The notes beneath the pieces were generated by a model that worked only from the letters and a program-made list of their open reading frames with translations, ran no database searches and had not been told where the DNA came from. A stretch of 64,000 nucleotides of DNA from Kwoniella bestiolae CBS 10118 (Eukaryota; Basidiomycota; Tremellomycetes; Tremellales; Cryptococcaceae), in NCBI RefSeq assembly GCF_000512585.2, contig NC_089246.1, forward strand, positions 1,798,001 through 1,862,000, read 5' to 3'. The translations under genes and the position numbers were made by a program. Shown piece after piece: positions 1 to 12,300 of the stretch; positions within the stretch are counted from its first letter, which is position 1, and the number at the start of each line of letters is the position of its first letter.

Positions 1-1196
1 TCATCTATCACCACCTCCCTCAGCCTCACCCTCGCCCCGAACCAGAAGACCAAGATCCTCGTCGACCTGGTGCCACATCACCTAAATACCGTTACCCCGA
101 GTGGAGGCACCGCCCACGCCAACAGCGATGATGTCAAAGCTAGTATAACCGTTCATGATAAACGCAATACAGATGAGACCGTCGCTATCGCTGTGAAAGC
201 TGTCAGGGGGACACCTGAGAATACACATAAGGAATATATGGAGAAGGCCGAGAAGATGGCTGATAGGGCTAGGAATACTACGAGTGGTGAGTGTGTGCAC
301 GCTGAGTTCCTTCACATAATCAATGGTCGAATTACTCTCTGCACCCTCTTTGCTACAAACCACTTCCCCGGTATTCTCAATCCAATAAAAGTGAATTGGC
401 AAGCATGCTGATGAATTATGAATATCCGCGCAGACTTACTCGCTCTAGCATTGATGCAACATTCCCTAGACCTCACCTTGAACTGCGAAGTATCACCCAC
501 AGCATTCTGCGTAGGATCGACCCTGTTTTTACCTTCCTCTTCTCCCCATTACTCGACGTTATCTTCCACAGGCAAATTCGACTCGTTCCCTTCCCCTTCA
601 GAGGATAAGGAAAGTAAAGGCCTGATATTAGGTGACGGATGGAGTAGACAGATACCTGGAAATACCCATGCGGAAGCCAACGCCTTAACCAACTTTAGAA
701 CCAAATATGGGGAGTTGCAAGCTTCCTTTGGCGGGTGGGGGGCGTCCTCTTCTTCTACTGCTGTCAACCAACAAGCTATCGAGCCACATGAAGGGAAGGG
801 ACTGCCCAGTATAGAGGATGTGCTGAGGGATGCGGATTGTTATGCTACGATGGAACCTTGTAGTGTTAGGACGTCGGGCGGGCCAAGTTGCGCGTTGGAA
901 TTGGTCAGGGCGGGGGTCAAGGCTGTTTATCTGGTGAGTTGGGTTACCTCATCTACTCTTATTGTCCCCTTTATACTCCATCTCTTAGTCCACGTCTCTA
1001 TCTTCAAACTGGATGAGGTTGACTGCTCCCTCCAATCCTTTGCTAATCTCTGTTCTCAATATAGGGAGTCGAAGAACCACCAGATTTTGTACAGTGCGAA
1101 GGAGTGAGGATACTCGAAGATGGGGGTGTCAAAGTGATACGCACGAGTGGACTGGAAGAAGCATGCTTGAAAGCTGCTAGGAGAGGGAGGAACTGA
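1..1196 (+). CDS. RibD-type pyrimidine deaminase (riboflavin pathway), 5' partial
   Basis: Exons are 1..286 (cut by the window start), 434..933 and 1065..1196 (stop TGA). The last two exons encode a zinc-dependent deaminase. HAE is the first zinc ligand and catalytic pair (NTHAEANAL). MEPCS followed six residues later by Cys (GGPSC) gives the other two ligands. This PCS-x6-C spacing and the following AGVKAVY/ILEDGGVKV segments resemble RibD/Rib2 deaminases, which remove the amino group from the pyrimidine intermediate of riboflavin synthesis. The first exon (about 95 aa, lysine/threonine-rich, ending near ADRARNTTS) does not resemble the deaminase and may be the end of an additional N-terminal domain. 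The intron 287..433 joins it in phase to the deaminase. The family assignment is fairly sure; the exact substrate is inferred. Confidence 0.8.
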
Positions 1197-1700
1197 GAGG
1201 ACATTATCATGCGAGTGTGTATAAGATGAGTTAGTGGATTGATGATTGGTTGTTGTGAGATGTTTTCTTTTTCATACTTTACATTATTACCATTTAGCAT
1301 TTAACGACTTTCCCCACTTTTCCCCAGAAGAACCTACCATTCATAGTTTATTTGTTTCACTTCTCTTTTATGACCTCACATCATTTGAATATCATTGCAT
1401 GCATTGTCACACCCATTCACATCACTTCGACACTTGGCTCACTGTTCTGTACTCGAAAGCACCTACGTCTTGACATTGGTATCGCGAGATTGGCATGGTG
1501 GTACTCATTTACATTTCATATCAATTGCCGAATAACAATAAACATGAGTAGCATTCAAGCGGTTATCCTGATACGGTAAACAGCAAGAAACCAGAAGTAA
1601 GCAAATGGAGATGTAATATTATGATGTTGGGGGAGTGCTCATCATCTGAACCACTAACATTCTAACGTTGCTTCTTCCTTTGATTGCTCGTTAAAAATAA
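1197..1700. other. Convergent intergenic region
   Basis: This is the 3' space between the deaminase gene (+) and the NCS1 transporter gene (-). It is AT-rich. No ORF here has splice-supported or family-like coding content. Confidence 0.6.
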
Positions 1701-4317
1701 CTACACTTGCGGTGCAGGTGTATTGGTGTTTGTATCAGTGTTAACCCTCTGCCTCAGCGCCGAACCCTCATTTGGTGACACCTCGCGATCCCCATCATCG
1801 CCGTCGGTTCGACCCCCCTCGATCTCAGAGTTAGTATCGATTACGTTCAGCACCGTCGTCTCTTGATTATTTTGAGTTTGGGCCATATTAGTAATTCTAT
1901 GATCTATCCTCGGCTCACCAGACGATTCGTCGATCTCCTCGAAATGCCTGTTCATACCTTGTGGAGGGGAGATCAGACAGAAGAGGTAATATGCCAAACC
2001 TGATACGCCTGGTCCGGTGAGCCACATCTGTTGATGAAATCAGTTGACATGGCCCACGGTTACGTTTGAGCTGACATACCATGTAATATATTCTCATTGC
2101 TCCGCTGGATAGTTTGATGGATGGTTGGAGGGTACCGATGAATCCGGGTAGGTTGATGGCGAAGCCACTGATATCAAGTATCAATATAAGCTATATTTCA
2201 TCATTTTGTGGCTTATCTGGGCAAAATCGATGGCTCACTCACCATGACATTGCGAGATACCCCCTCCGATTTATTCCGCGAGTATACCAATACCACCCCT
2301 TCTTGTCGGCCACGTACAGATCGTTGATTCGCATGTGTCCTCGACGGACGAACCAGTAATCTGAGATCATGGGTCCCGCTATGCACGCTAGAAAGATCCC
2401 GTTGGCGGCGAGGAACTTGGTGAGTGTTTGGGGCGATTTATACAGTAGCCAGGGGTTTCTATCACAGGATCGTCAGCTTCTACAAAGGAAGTTTACCCTG
2501 GAGTGATATATTGCAAGGCTTCACTTGATCATTTGACTTTTACTGTGGTTCAGAGAAGAAATAGAACACTCACATACAAATCCCAACTATCGCAGCTATA
2601 TACCCACCTCTTCGAATAGTAATATACCTAGGGAACAGAGCCTTGAAATCCCATCCTGCTGCGATGGAATTCCCAACAACGTTCATCAACAAATTAGAGT
2701 ATCGTGGATCGTGATATTCCCCCATGTCAGTGTGGTCCCGCACCGATTGTTATACACCATCGAGCTCACTCACGTCACATAGATAAAACCCATAGCGATA
2801 AATGCCAACCCTGCTCTGGTTTTCGAGTCCGCACCGTTCAGCATCGTCTCCATGATCTTCACGACGTTCCATATCGGTTGACCGTACTGCACAGCACTGG
2901 CTGAACAGATTACGATACCAAGGAAAGAGGTGATGGAGAACCCCAAGGGCATGGTTATGAGCTGGGACCACACGGATGCACTGGGTGTTTTGGCCCTTGA
3001 GGCAAAGTCTGGGGCATTGACGATCTGAAGACAGTATATTCAGCCCTCGCTCTCCCTCAGGGGGGCTTTAGCATTCTCGACGTTGAATCTTGCGCTCACC
3101 AAAGTGACAAGATTACCAAAACAATCACCTATGCTGGTCACCATCTGCCAAGCCAACTTGGATCCATGCAGGGTAGCAGGTTGACTGAAGATTGGTCCTG
3201 CGCCGCCTGCTCGTTGTACCGACCAGCCCAAAAGAGTCAAGCCAGCCATGGGACCGACAATAGCTTTGGCGAAAAGGAGCCATCGGAGCTTGTGGATGGG
3301 GACCCATATGGTCGGGAGCGAGAGGGCCAGAAGATTACAAGGGAAATTATGTAGTCTGTTTGTGGATGTACTGATTAGCACTGGTACAAGGACTACCCCT
3401 ATTTTGAGCTGATTCCGAACAGAAAAGGGAATTCTCTTGGTGGCTACAGTTCAAGAGAGGAGACTTGGGCATGGAATCGCTCACCTGTCAACGTGCCCGT
3501 ACTAGCCGGCAAGGTATTTCTGATATTTGCGAAACTTGGCCATATGGCTCTTATCAAGACGTGAACGCATTGGCCACCTAGCCAACAATGGGACCCCCAC
3601 CATACACAAGCGATCGAGGCGCCTGTTCGAGAATAAGTCGTTCCTTTGAGCTTTGGGACGATAAAGCAAACCAAGGCAGCCCGGCTAACTTACGAGTGAA
3701 GATTGGCCAAAAGGTTCCGAATACGCCGAAGGTGGTTCTACAAACCGAGGGGAAGACGAGACCATGTACGGCACGCTAGATCGAGGAGTCGGCAGTTTAG
3801 CAACACATCGCTTCGTGTTATCGCCACCATCGTTCGAGAGGATACTTACCGGTCTGGCATTCAGGACGATGAACGGACCGACCATCGTGTAGCCGACAAT
3901 GACACATAAAAGAGCTATCGTTGAGGGACGAGGGGTTAGTGTTCTCGTGTAATTAACTTACTATACTAGTTGGAGGGAGAGAGCAGACGACGGGAAACTC
4001 ACACTGCCACCAATTCAGGCCAGCGGTAATCATCGAAGAAGCAATCAGGAAGGTATTGAGGTTGAAGCAATCTGCCACCCAGAAACCGACCTGCCAAAGC
4101 ATCAGTACAAAGACCAGCTTTGGAGGGTAGAAGGGGTCTTTAGAGTATCAAACGCTGCACAAACAGAAACACTCACAAAAGTCCAGGAACCCCATGTCTT
4201 CTTATCGTCAGCAACTGGTAAAATGTCAGTAGTAGCTAGGAATAATTCCTTGTGCGATAGATTGGGTACATGGTCGCTTTCGCACTTTTTTAGGACTTCT
4301 TTCAAGCGAGATCTCAT
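1701..4317 (-). CDS. NCS1-family nucleobase/nucleoside/vitamin permease with apparent lesions
   Basis: Exons in coding order: 4177..4317, 4003..4090, 3850..3914, 3694..3775, 3485..3622, 3100..3355, 2774..3024, about 2574..2700, 2243..2458, 2080..2167, 1701..2027. The protein is a plasma-membrane symporter of the uracil/allantoin/thiamine (Fur4/Dal4/Thi7) group. NCS1 marks include KTWGSWTF at the N-terminus, AGLNWW, GPFIVLNARP, GGQCV, the IWVPIHKLR loop, QPATL, NAPDFASRAK, ALFPRYITIRRGGY and ISDYWFVRRGHM. The C-terminal tail is hydrophilic. Two defects are visible. A one-base shift in exon 6 near 3324-3330 is needed to keep the membrane helix in frame, and the intron before exon 8 has no AG acceptor. 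The locus may therefore be a young pseudogene or contain sequence errors. The substrate cannot be told from sequence. Confidence 0.85.
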
Positions 4318-6244
4318 GGTTTGATTGGTTGAGTACTGCAGATTGCACAGATGGTTGTGATTTGTTATTTAGTATTGGCGATACTGCCAAACTTGGGATT
4401 ACTATGATTGGTTAAGCTTAAAACAAAACACGTGAAGGTAGGGATGAGTCCTGTGCGAGGAATATGTTCGAAGTCAATGTCAATCATCAGATTCTGATGG
4501 TTGTCTTATACATCCCCATAGTTAAACCTGAACGATGCACTCGCCAACAAGGTCAGGATTGACTTCTTGTCAACTCGGAGTCAATTCAAGAAATTTTCTG
4601 ATCTCCGTTATCGGGCTGCACTGGAAGGTTAAATCAGATCCTGCTCCTTGGTTCCCTTCCATTCTGCATACACACCATACAGTTCGGCTAGTGTATCCTT
4701 TCTATCCTAACCGAGCTGAGTTTGACTTGTATCTCTGACACAGTGTGGTCTTGTGTTCACTTTCTTGAAAGGATATGTGTGGAACGAAGGCAAGGTAGCA
4801 CGACGCAAGAGTCGCATTGCACTCGGATAAGCCGCTCTCGCTTGCATTGAACCGACATGAAATACGAGTCGAAACAGCTTGACACGGCACTCAACATCTC
4901 ACCGATAGTGCGAGGAATGATGTAGGTATTTGCAGACCTAGAGGCTGTGTCCGCTAGTCTTATGCTGCTTCGAACGAGGAATACGAACATCATGCATTCA
5001 GATGCTGATCCACATGTCAATTGAGCTCGGTACACGTGAACTAAGTATACAAAGACTCACAACACAGTCAGCATCGCCATATCGCCCAAGCACACATGTG
5101 GCCGAAAAAGCCGACTAACGGAGAATAACGGGATGAACACCGACATCTGATTCTGCCCATCCGCAACATCTTTGCATTTGTGCGCGCATGGGGGAGGTGA
5201 ATCACCGATCAACGGCCATTCCTGAGATTGACCCCCTGGGACGGTCAGTCACTGAACTCAAAATTGTGCGGAACCATAAAACCACCACAAAATACAAACA
5301 ATAAGGTAGATCATAAACAACGCGTCGATCATGCCGGCATGTCTCAGAGGCAGTAAACCGATCCGCGGTGAAAAAGCTAAAATTGGGTCAAGGAGAAAAA
5401 CGAGATAACCCAACTGATCTACCCGGAAAATAGACATGGTTCCAGCTCCAGATACTAACCCTCGTTTCGAGGAATGCTGGGCCAACTGACGCCTTGTGCA
5501 CATCAACGTACACGTACACGACCTGTGGGGGGAGATCCCAAAACTTTATTATAGTCTTAACGTTATCGCGGCGTGCCAATGGCGACAGGAAAGTCGATTA
5601 ACGAAAAGCCATACTCACACAGGCGATCAGATGGGAAAGACTACGGATCTTCAGTCACTATAAGGTCTAGTCCTAAATGTGCATCCTTGAGTGAGTTACC
5701 TCTGGATGTTGCCGTAAACACTTGATGCTTGGATTTTAGCTGACAGTTAGTACCAGTACCAGCAGGTGCTGCATTGTAGCTCACTCTCGTTATCCATTCC
5801 AGGAATATCTTATGGCTTCGTGCCATTCGTAGCGATCAGCCTTGCAGGAACCAGATGACGAGAAACTCTCTCGTGATTGTTTATACTGATCAGCTATGTT
5901 TACTCTTTCAGAGATGTACCAACGTGTCTACATGACCTTTCAGAAGGGGGTACATGAGGTATATATAAAAGCCATGAAACAGTGGGATGCAAGCCTCCCC
6001 TTCTAAAATACATTCATCCAACCTAACTATCTGCGATACTCATATCTTTACCCAGTGGAATAGACTGAACTGAAGGAATATATAGGATATATCCCATCTT
6101 CACTCCTCACCACACCTCACATTCTTTGAATTGAATTCTTTGATATCTCACTCCCCCTACCAATCTCTTGGACGATACTCCTTCCCTTATCAACTCACAA
6201 TTCCTCATACCCATCGACACTACTTTGTGACAACACCATCGACA
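4318..6244. other. Large divergent intergenic region (1.9 kb)
   Basis: This region lies between the start of the NCS1 gene (-) and the start of the PriA-like gene (+). It presumably holds both promoters. Short ORFs on the minus strand (4757..5035, 5258..5579, 5641..5826) do not join through convincing splice sites and match no family I know. No tRNA or repeat is seen. Confidence 0.5.
5962..5970 (+). promoter_or_regulatory. TATA box of the PriA-like gene
   Basis: TATATAAAA stands 275-283 bp before the ATG at 6245. Pyrimidine/CA-rich sequence follows, as in a fungal 5' leader. It implies an untranslated leader of roughly 200-250 nt, unless the leader contains an intron. Confidence 0.55.
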
Positions 6245-7565
6245 ATGTTCGGCCTATCATCTTCTCCCGCCTTCGCCTTTGGGCTGTTGCTCGCGCTACC
6301 CTCGCTGGTCTCTGCTGCGCTGTACAACTCCGAGTTCGCCTCATGTACTTCGACCGCCTACGTTCCCAACGGAGGAGCCGGATCGGGCTCGTGGGCAAGT
6401 TCAGCAGATTGCTCAGTGAGTGTCTGATCCTCATCATGTCACAATCCCATGATGAAGCTCAAATTGTTTGTCTAATCTATCAGGCGTATTGTTACTCTCG
6501 AAGCACCGATTACATCTATTCAGCCTATCTATCAACCACCGGCGGATGTTCGTGCGGATCCAACACGTTCACCACCGCCCAAATCACCAGTGGTAATGCC
6601 GGTGGATGCGGCTCGAACTATGAAGTTTCCGTGAGCACCCTTCCTCCCGCCAACACAAACACAGACCCAAGGTACTGACTAGAGCTCGTCATAGATCACC
6701 CACACGACATTCGACTTCATGTACTGTACCAACAGTTACAGCGCTCAATCCGTCGGTCCTCAATCTAGTACAACAGACTTTTACTCCATCTTCCAGACCT
6801 GCAGGAACTACCCTTACATGGCTATCTACCCTGTATGTACTCGACACCTCGTATTACTGGTACATGACACGCCACATCGCTGACCATGATCTTCGGTAGA
6901 CCTCAAACAACGTATATCTGTATGCCTGTGTGAACGGATACGCCTTGACCGGCGCAACTGGCACGTGCGGTTATCAGATCAACAGGGTTAGTACAGCTCT
7001 TCCTGTTGGGACATGTGAGTGAAAGCTGATATCATGATTGGTTGTAGATCTACAGTCATCCCGCGGATGCGACCGCCTCTGGATACGCCAAACGATCGTT
7101 GGCTGAGAGACGTCGTCTCGCTGAGCAAGAGAACATGGTGGCTTATTGGTGCCCTAAAGGCTTCACTGCTTGTCAGTTGGAGAATGACGCAGCGAGTTAC
7201 GAGGTGAGTCAACCCCCATGTGAATCTTTCACAACTTGTAGAGCTCAGGCTGATACTGGTTTGAATTCGAACAGTGCATCGACACCAAGAACGATCTCGA
7301 GTCATGCGGTGGATGTTTGTACGGAGCGTACAACCCCCCTGGTCACCCTAACACCACTGCCCCAGTAGGACAAGAGTAAGTCCCCTTCGACCGAAGGATC
7401 TATCCCATTCCATTGATGGTGCTGATTGTTGATCGATTTTGCAGTTGCTCTTCCCTCCGAGGTGTAGCTTTGGGCCACTCGTCCTGCGTAGAGGGGACTT
7501 GCGAGTTCGACTGTAAGGCCGGGTGGGAATTGGAAGGTGACGGTTGTGTGAGGATGAGAAAGTAG
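6245..7565 (+). CDS. Secreted cysteine-rich protein, PriA-like
   Basis: Exons: 6245..6415, 6484..6630, 6695..6832, 6900..6986, 7048..7203, 7275..7375, 7445..7565; 306 aa. The start gives a clear signal peptide (GLLLALPSLVSA). The mature part is rich in Cys, Ser, Tyr and Asn. The last third has the spacing of basidiomycete PriA ('priming protein') proteins: WCPKGFTAC, ECIDTKNDLESCGGC, then GQDCSSLRGVA, CVEGTCEFDC, GWELEGDGCV. PriA proteins are secreted or wall-associated and of unknown biochemical role, described mainly in mushrooms at the onset of fruiting. A dibasic stretch (AKRSLAERRR, about residues 210-220) between the two halves could be a Kex2-like processing site; this is inference. 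The gene has its own TATA box upstream. Confidence 0.82.
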
Positions 7566-8426
7566 GATTGAATCGCAATCAATCTGATATATGGACAATT
7601 ACAAACAAGGATTCGTAAATACACTCACTCGTTAGGATGGTCTGTCTTTGTTTCGCTCTTACTATTTACTTTCCTTTGGGTTTATGTGTCTGGACACTTT
7701 CTTCTTGGTATTTTCGGTAGACAAACTAGATAACTAGATTGGATGAAATTGAATATCCCTAGAGGCAAATGGCTATGCGTATTCTTAGTCTGACTATAAA
7801 GCGCCTGAGCTCATTTAGGGATGTGAAAGCTGAGAGCACGGATTGTGAAGTGTGAAAAGCACTAGACAGGCCTCCGTGGAGCCGGCAGAGCGCAACGTGA
7901 TTGGAACTAGCAGCTGCAGTCATCGCGGCGATCAGCATGTACTGCAGACACGACAAGAGGTATCGCGTCAGTGACTCGACTGGGTTTGGGTCAGACATGT
8001 AGGTGAAGGTGAAGGTGGTGCTGATAGGCAGAGGTATTGGTTGTGATAGGGTGATAATGTCAATGATGATGCATAAATGCGGTTGAGGTATGGAATCAAT
8101 CGAATGAAATCAATGTTGTGTCGCGTGCCTGAACATGGATCAATGTACTGTGCTGTCCAGTGCTCATCATCATCATCATCATCATTCACTTGTATTCGTC
8201 TCACCTTGCTCCCTTTATCGTGCGTCCCTCCCCCCTTCCCCTGCTCTCGACGGGGTCAGCTAAGCATTGGTCCGTATATACTCGCGGAGTGGTCTCATAC
8301 CTCTCACACCATCGCACGAAATACCACCTCTTTTCTTTCTCGTCAGCATCAATCTGTAATTCCTGCCCATCAATCCTTTATCGTCTGGGCGATTAGCAAC
8401 AATCACCCAATCACCGTATCTCCAAC
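7566..8426. other. Intergenic region
   Basis: This is the 3' region of the PriA-like gene and upstream DNA of the weak gene at 8427. It contains the TCA microsatellite at 8164-8185 and a TATA-like GTATATACT near 8275. Longer ORFs here (for example 8077..8589) run through the microsatellite and look non-coding. Confidence 0.5.
8164..8185. repeat. (TCA)n microsatellite
   Basis: About seven copies of TCA stand in a row in intergenic DNA. A shorter ATC run occurs near 8955-8972. Confidence 0.9.
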
Positions 8427-9151
8427 ATGTCATCACCAGAATCAGCCATACAGTCACATCATCCTTCGCACATACCGATCAGCCAATCACCTCTTCCTGA
8501 GATCAATGGAGATACAGATCAGCTATCGCCGACTGGGAATGGTGAAAAGAACGGTGGGGGGGATGTTCAAAGGAGACCCACAGGAGTAAGAAAGGGTGAG
8601 TATACATCTTTGCTGTGGCTTGTACTGTAAACATGGCTGTACGGTCGTTGCGACTTGTCCTGCGGGAGAAAGAGAATGGACCTTGTGTATCGGAAATGGG
8701 TAGAGTGTTTCTGGGTCGGAGCTGGAATGGAATGGGGTATATAACACAGCTAGATACGAACGTCTTTCCTCTCCATCTCTCCGCATTATTCCACTTCTTA
8801 TCTCCTCCAAACAGTTCATTCTACCCTGCAGCTTCACAACCCATTTGCTATCAAACCCATTTGTATCCCCACATCGCCGATCTGACCGATATCAACGGAG
8901 TCCCTCGCAACAGAAAGAGGTCTTTTATCCTTATCCCGATCACTCACACACTGCTTATCATCATCATCATCATCAACCTTCGGCCTCCGTCATCACCACC
9001 TTTACACCGAAGGCATCGCACATCTGTCGTCGTCACTGCCTTCTCTCTCTTTAATTACCATACCATCCTTGTTGTTGCTCTGGTGTTCTTGTCTTGTCCT
9101 CGTGGGCTCCCTCGTGCTCATTGTGATTTGATAAAAAGATCTACGCCTTGA
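8427..9151 (+). CDS. Possible small two-exon gene, unrecognised
   Basis: Exon 1 (8427..8595) begins with ATG and encodes a Ser/Pro/Gly-rich disordered stretch (start MSSPESAIQSHH). It ends at a perfect GTGAGT donor after VRK. An acceptor CTGCAG before 8835 keeps the phase and opens a frame to 9151. That frame reads PHIADLTDINGVPRNRKR and then two hydrophobic stretches. The intron would be about 240 nt, long for this genome, without a good branch point. The alternative frame over the second exon (Ser/His-rich, ending near 9054) is equally open but out of phase. It could instead be a non-coding leader or an upstream transcript of DUG2. No family is recognised. Confidence 0.3.
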
Positions 9152-9292
9152 TCATCTCTGTGTTTCATTGTTGTCATTGTTGACTGACGCATTTATTCGT
9201 GCTCACTATCACTAACGCATTGATCTTTGTCATTTCCATCCTTATCACTCGAAACATTTCATCCAATACCCCAAAAACAAATTAACGACTGG

Positions 9293-9302
9293 TATATATA
9301 AA
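9293..9302 (+). promoter_or_regulatory. TATA box of DUG2
   Basis: TATATATAAA stands 70-79 bp before the DUG2 ATG at 9372, a normal distance for a short leader. It supports a promoter separate from the transcript, if any, at 8427. Confidence 0.55.
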
Positions 9303-9371
9303 CCCATTCCGACAACCGCCTAAAACAAATCATCAATTTGTCCCACCTTCAATCCGCCTTTTACTCCCAAA

Positions 9372-12300
9372 ATGTCACTGGCCGATCACCGTATCTTACC
9401 AAACTTGTACGATGGACTTGCTACCCCACCTTTACTATCTCCTTCACTACATGCCAAACCTCGCTACCACTATCACCCCAATAATCATGTGACGATCACT
9501 CCTCTCTCACCTCGCTCAATAATAAATGCTTCCCCTATCCGCTCATCGTCTGGTCGATCATTCACCGCTAAACCAACCTTTACACCATCCATCGTCTATC
9601 CAACGGCACCGCCCTCGACTTTGGTGGACTTACCTCCTGGATCACTTCAACCCGCTCAACTACCTCCTCCATCCAAACTCATCGCTTCTAATCGAACCAA
9701 CTTGAATTCGGATTCAGACTCACTTACGAGAGAACGAAAAGGGAAGATGCCGGCTTTGTCCCATCTGCTGAGTGTGGGTAATGGAAGAGGGTTGAGTATA
9801 GCTGCGGACGAGAAGTACATCTATGCTGGGTGTCAAAGTAAGGATAATGAGATCACCGTTAGTCGCCTTTTCTCATTCTGATCTTTCATAGACCCTGGCT
9901 GACATTGTCACAGGTATTCTCGAGAGCGTCTCTTCAGCCGATGTATCGACTTATGGGCCATGAAGGAAGTATATTAGCTTTACTGTGTATCGAGGCGAAG
10001 AAATGGCTCGTCAGCGCTAGTAGTAGGTGTTCTCATTATACACGTGCTTGATACGATGTTGGACTAACACATGACTCCTCATCAAGGTGCCGGTGATGTC
10101 AGAGTGAGTGATGCGTGTCGATAGACACCAACAGCTTCCGCTAACACCCTGCGTCTCTGTGAAATAGATCTGGTCCACGAAAACCCTCGAATTGATCTAC
10201 ATCATTCACCCTTGCGACGACACTGCTGGAGATATCTACTCGCTAGCCTGGGATGAGAGGGAAGGAGGAACACTGTATTTTGGTGAGTGCGCATAAGCTT
10301 CCTCCAAGCCTGAAAATGGTCCAAATCTCTAAAACGTGTATTCAGGATCGCAATCCGCTTCTATCGAATGGGTCAACTTCTCAGGACCTGGGCCAACCAG
10401 ACGAAGACAGATCTCCGCCGCTGCGGCCAGTACAGTCGAAGTCGTCCCTCTGAGTCAAAACGGGGTCGACCCTGCTCAATCTCGTCCCGGACCATCTCAG
10501 CGGACTGGTAGATACAAACCTCATCACTTCTTCAACAATCCACCCGAGGGAGGATCTTGTTCGGCCAGTGGGGCCAGTACACCTCGATCACCCATATTCG
10601 CCTCTGGCACGCCCACACCTGGTGGATCTACGCGAAGAGAGTTCTTCACCTCTGCTGATCTGGATAAACTAAGTCTAAACGAAAGGGCTGAACATCCAGC
10701 AACGGAACTGGAAATCGGCGCTGAATCGCGGATCGCCTTTGCGCATTATGGATATACCTACGCTCTGGAAATGATCTCCAGACCGAACGGACGAAAATGG
10801 TTGATCAGTGGGAGTGGGGACTCGGACGTCAAGATCTGGGATTGTGAATCAGGCGGTCGCGGCCTGAGTTTAGTGACGACTTTCGATAATCTCCCTGGAG
10901 GTGTACTGTCTTTCGCCGTCAGAGATTCACTCTTATATGCTGGACTTCAAGCTGGAGAGATTGTAGTCTGGGATCTGGAGACGGGAGCGTGCATCAGAAC
11001 GATCGAAGCGCACGAGGCCGATGTGTTGTCGATGTCGGTGCTAGGTGGAGATGTCTATACCGCCGGCGCAGATGGACGGGTCCTAAGAGTGAATGAAGAG
11101 TTCGATTGTACGGCTGTTTGGAAGGCACACGCGGGGACTGTCATGAGTACTGTGGTGGTCAAGGGGACAAGACCGGGCGGGTGGGAGCTAATCACTACGG
11201 GAAGTGATTCTTTCGTTAAGGTGGGTTATCATCTCTTCTTTCGAAACTGCACGAATAACCACTAAGTTGACGTTGGAAAGTAGATATGGAACGTCGACCT
11301 ATCGAAGACTACCAATCTCGACAGTGAGGTCGATGTTGAAGGTGAAGGGGATGTGATGCTCTACGCACTCTCCAAGTTGGTGTCCGTACCTACTGTATCG
11401 GACGAAGCTCATCGAGAAAGGTAAGCTACAATTTCCTCCTTCGACGTCAGTGAAGGGTGCTTGGCTAACATTCCTGATAGTTGTCGACAAGGTGCTCACC
11501 TTCTGAAGAAGATCTTATCGCAGCTTGGAGCAAATTCAGAAGTTGTAAGTCGTTCTCTTACCGATGTTAGAACCTTATTGACACGTTCCGTGATAGCTCT
11601 CTGGCGAACAGGGCAAAAATCCTTTGGTACTTGCCACATTCACGGGAAGAGATACAGGTAAACCCAGGAAGAGGCTACTGTTCTATGGTGAGGATTTCGA
11701 ACAAGATCTGCATCATGTCAGTCATTGGCTTACACGGCACGGCATATAGGCCATTACGACGTCCAACCTGCCGATGAGGAGAAGTGGGAGACCAATCCTT
11801 GGGAGTTATCAGGTCGAAATGGGTAAGTAAGCCATAAACCCGTATCGTTTGCTGCAGAGAGTCAAGCTGATCTCACTTACTGTAGATACCTCTACGGACG
11901 AGGAGTGACAGACAACAAGGGTCCGATCTTGGCCGTAGCCTGTGCTGCAGCTTCCCTGAGACAACGCAGAGAATTGGACGTTGATCTGGTGATGATAATA
12001 GAAGGGGAGGAAGAAGCTGGAAGTAGAGGATTCGCATCTACAGTTCGAAAGCACAAGGTGAGCCATCATATCTTAATCGTCATGTGTAGTTTAATTGATT
12101 GACTCGTGCTGCTCCGATTAGTCCGACATAGGTCATATTGACGCTGTTCTTCTTTCTAACTCTACCTGGATCGACGAAGCCGACCCATGTGTGGTATTCG
12201 GTATGAGAGGTGTGGTCTATGCCAACCTCAGCGTTTCAAGTAAGACCGAAGATCTGCATAATGGTGTTGATGGAGGTGCGACCACCGAACCGATGTTTGA

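Noticed and set aside
4757..5035. 92-codon minus-strand frame in the large intergenic region
   Set aside because: Composition is irregular, with no family likeness and no splice sites linking it to other frames.
5258..5826. Chain of minus-strand frames (5641..5826, 5388..5579, 5258..5506) that might form a spliced gene
   Set aside because: No combination of donors and acceptors kept phase without stops, and the hydrophobic stretch near 5260-5330 matches nothing known.
8077..8589. 170-codon plus-strand frame
   Set aside because: It runs through the TCA microsatellite and consists of Ser/His/Ile runs; it overlaps the better exon at 8427 in another frame.
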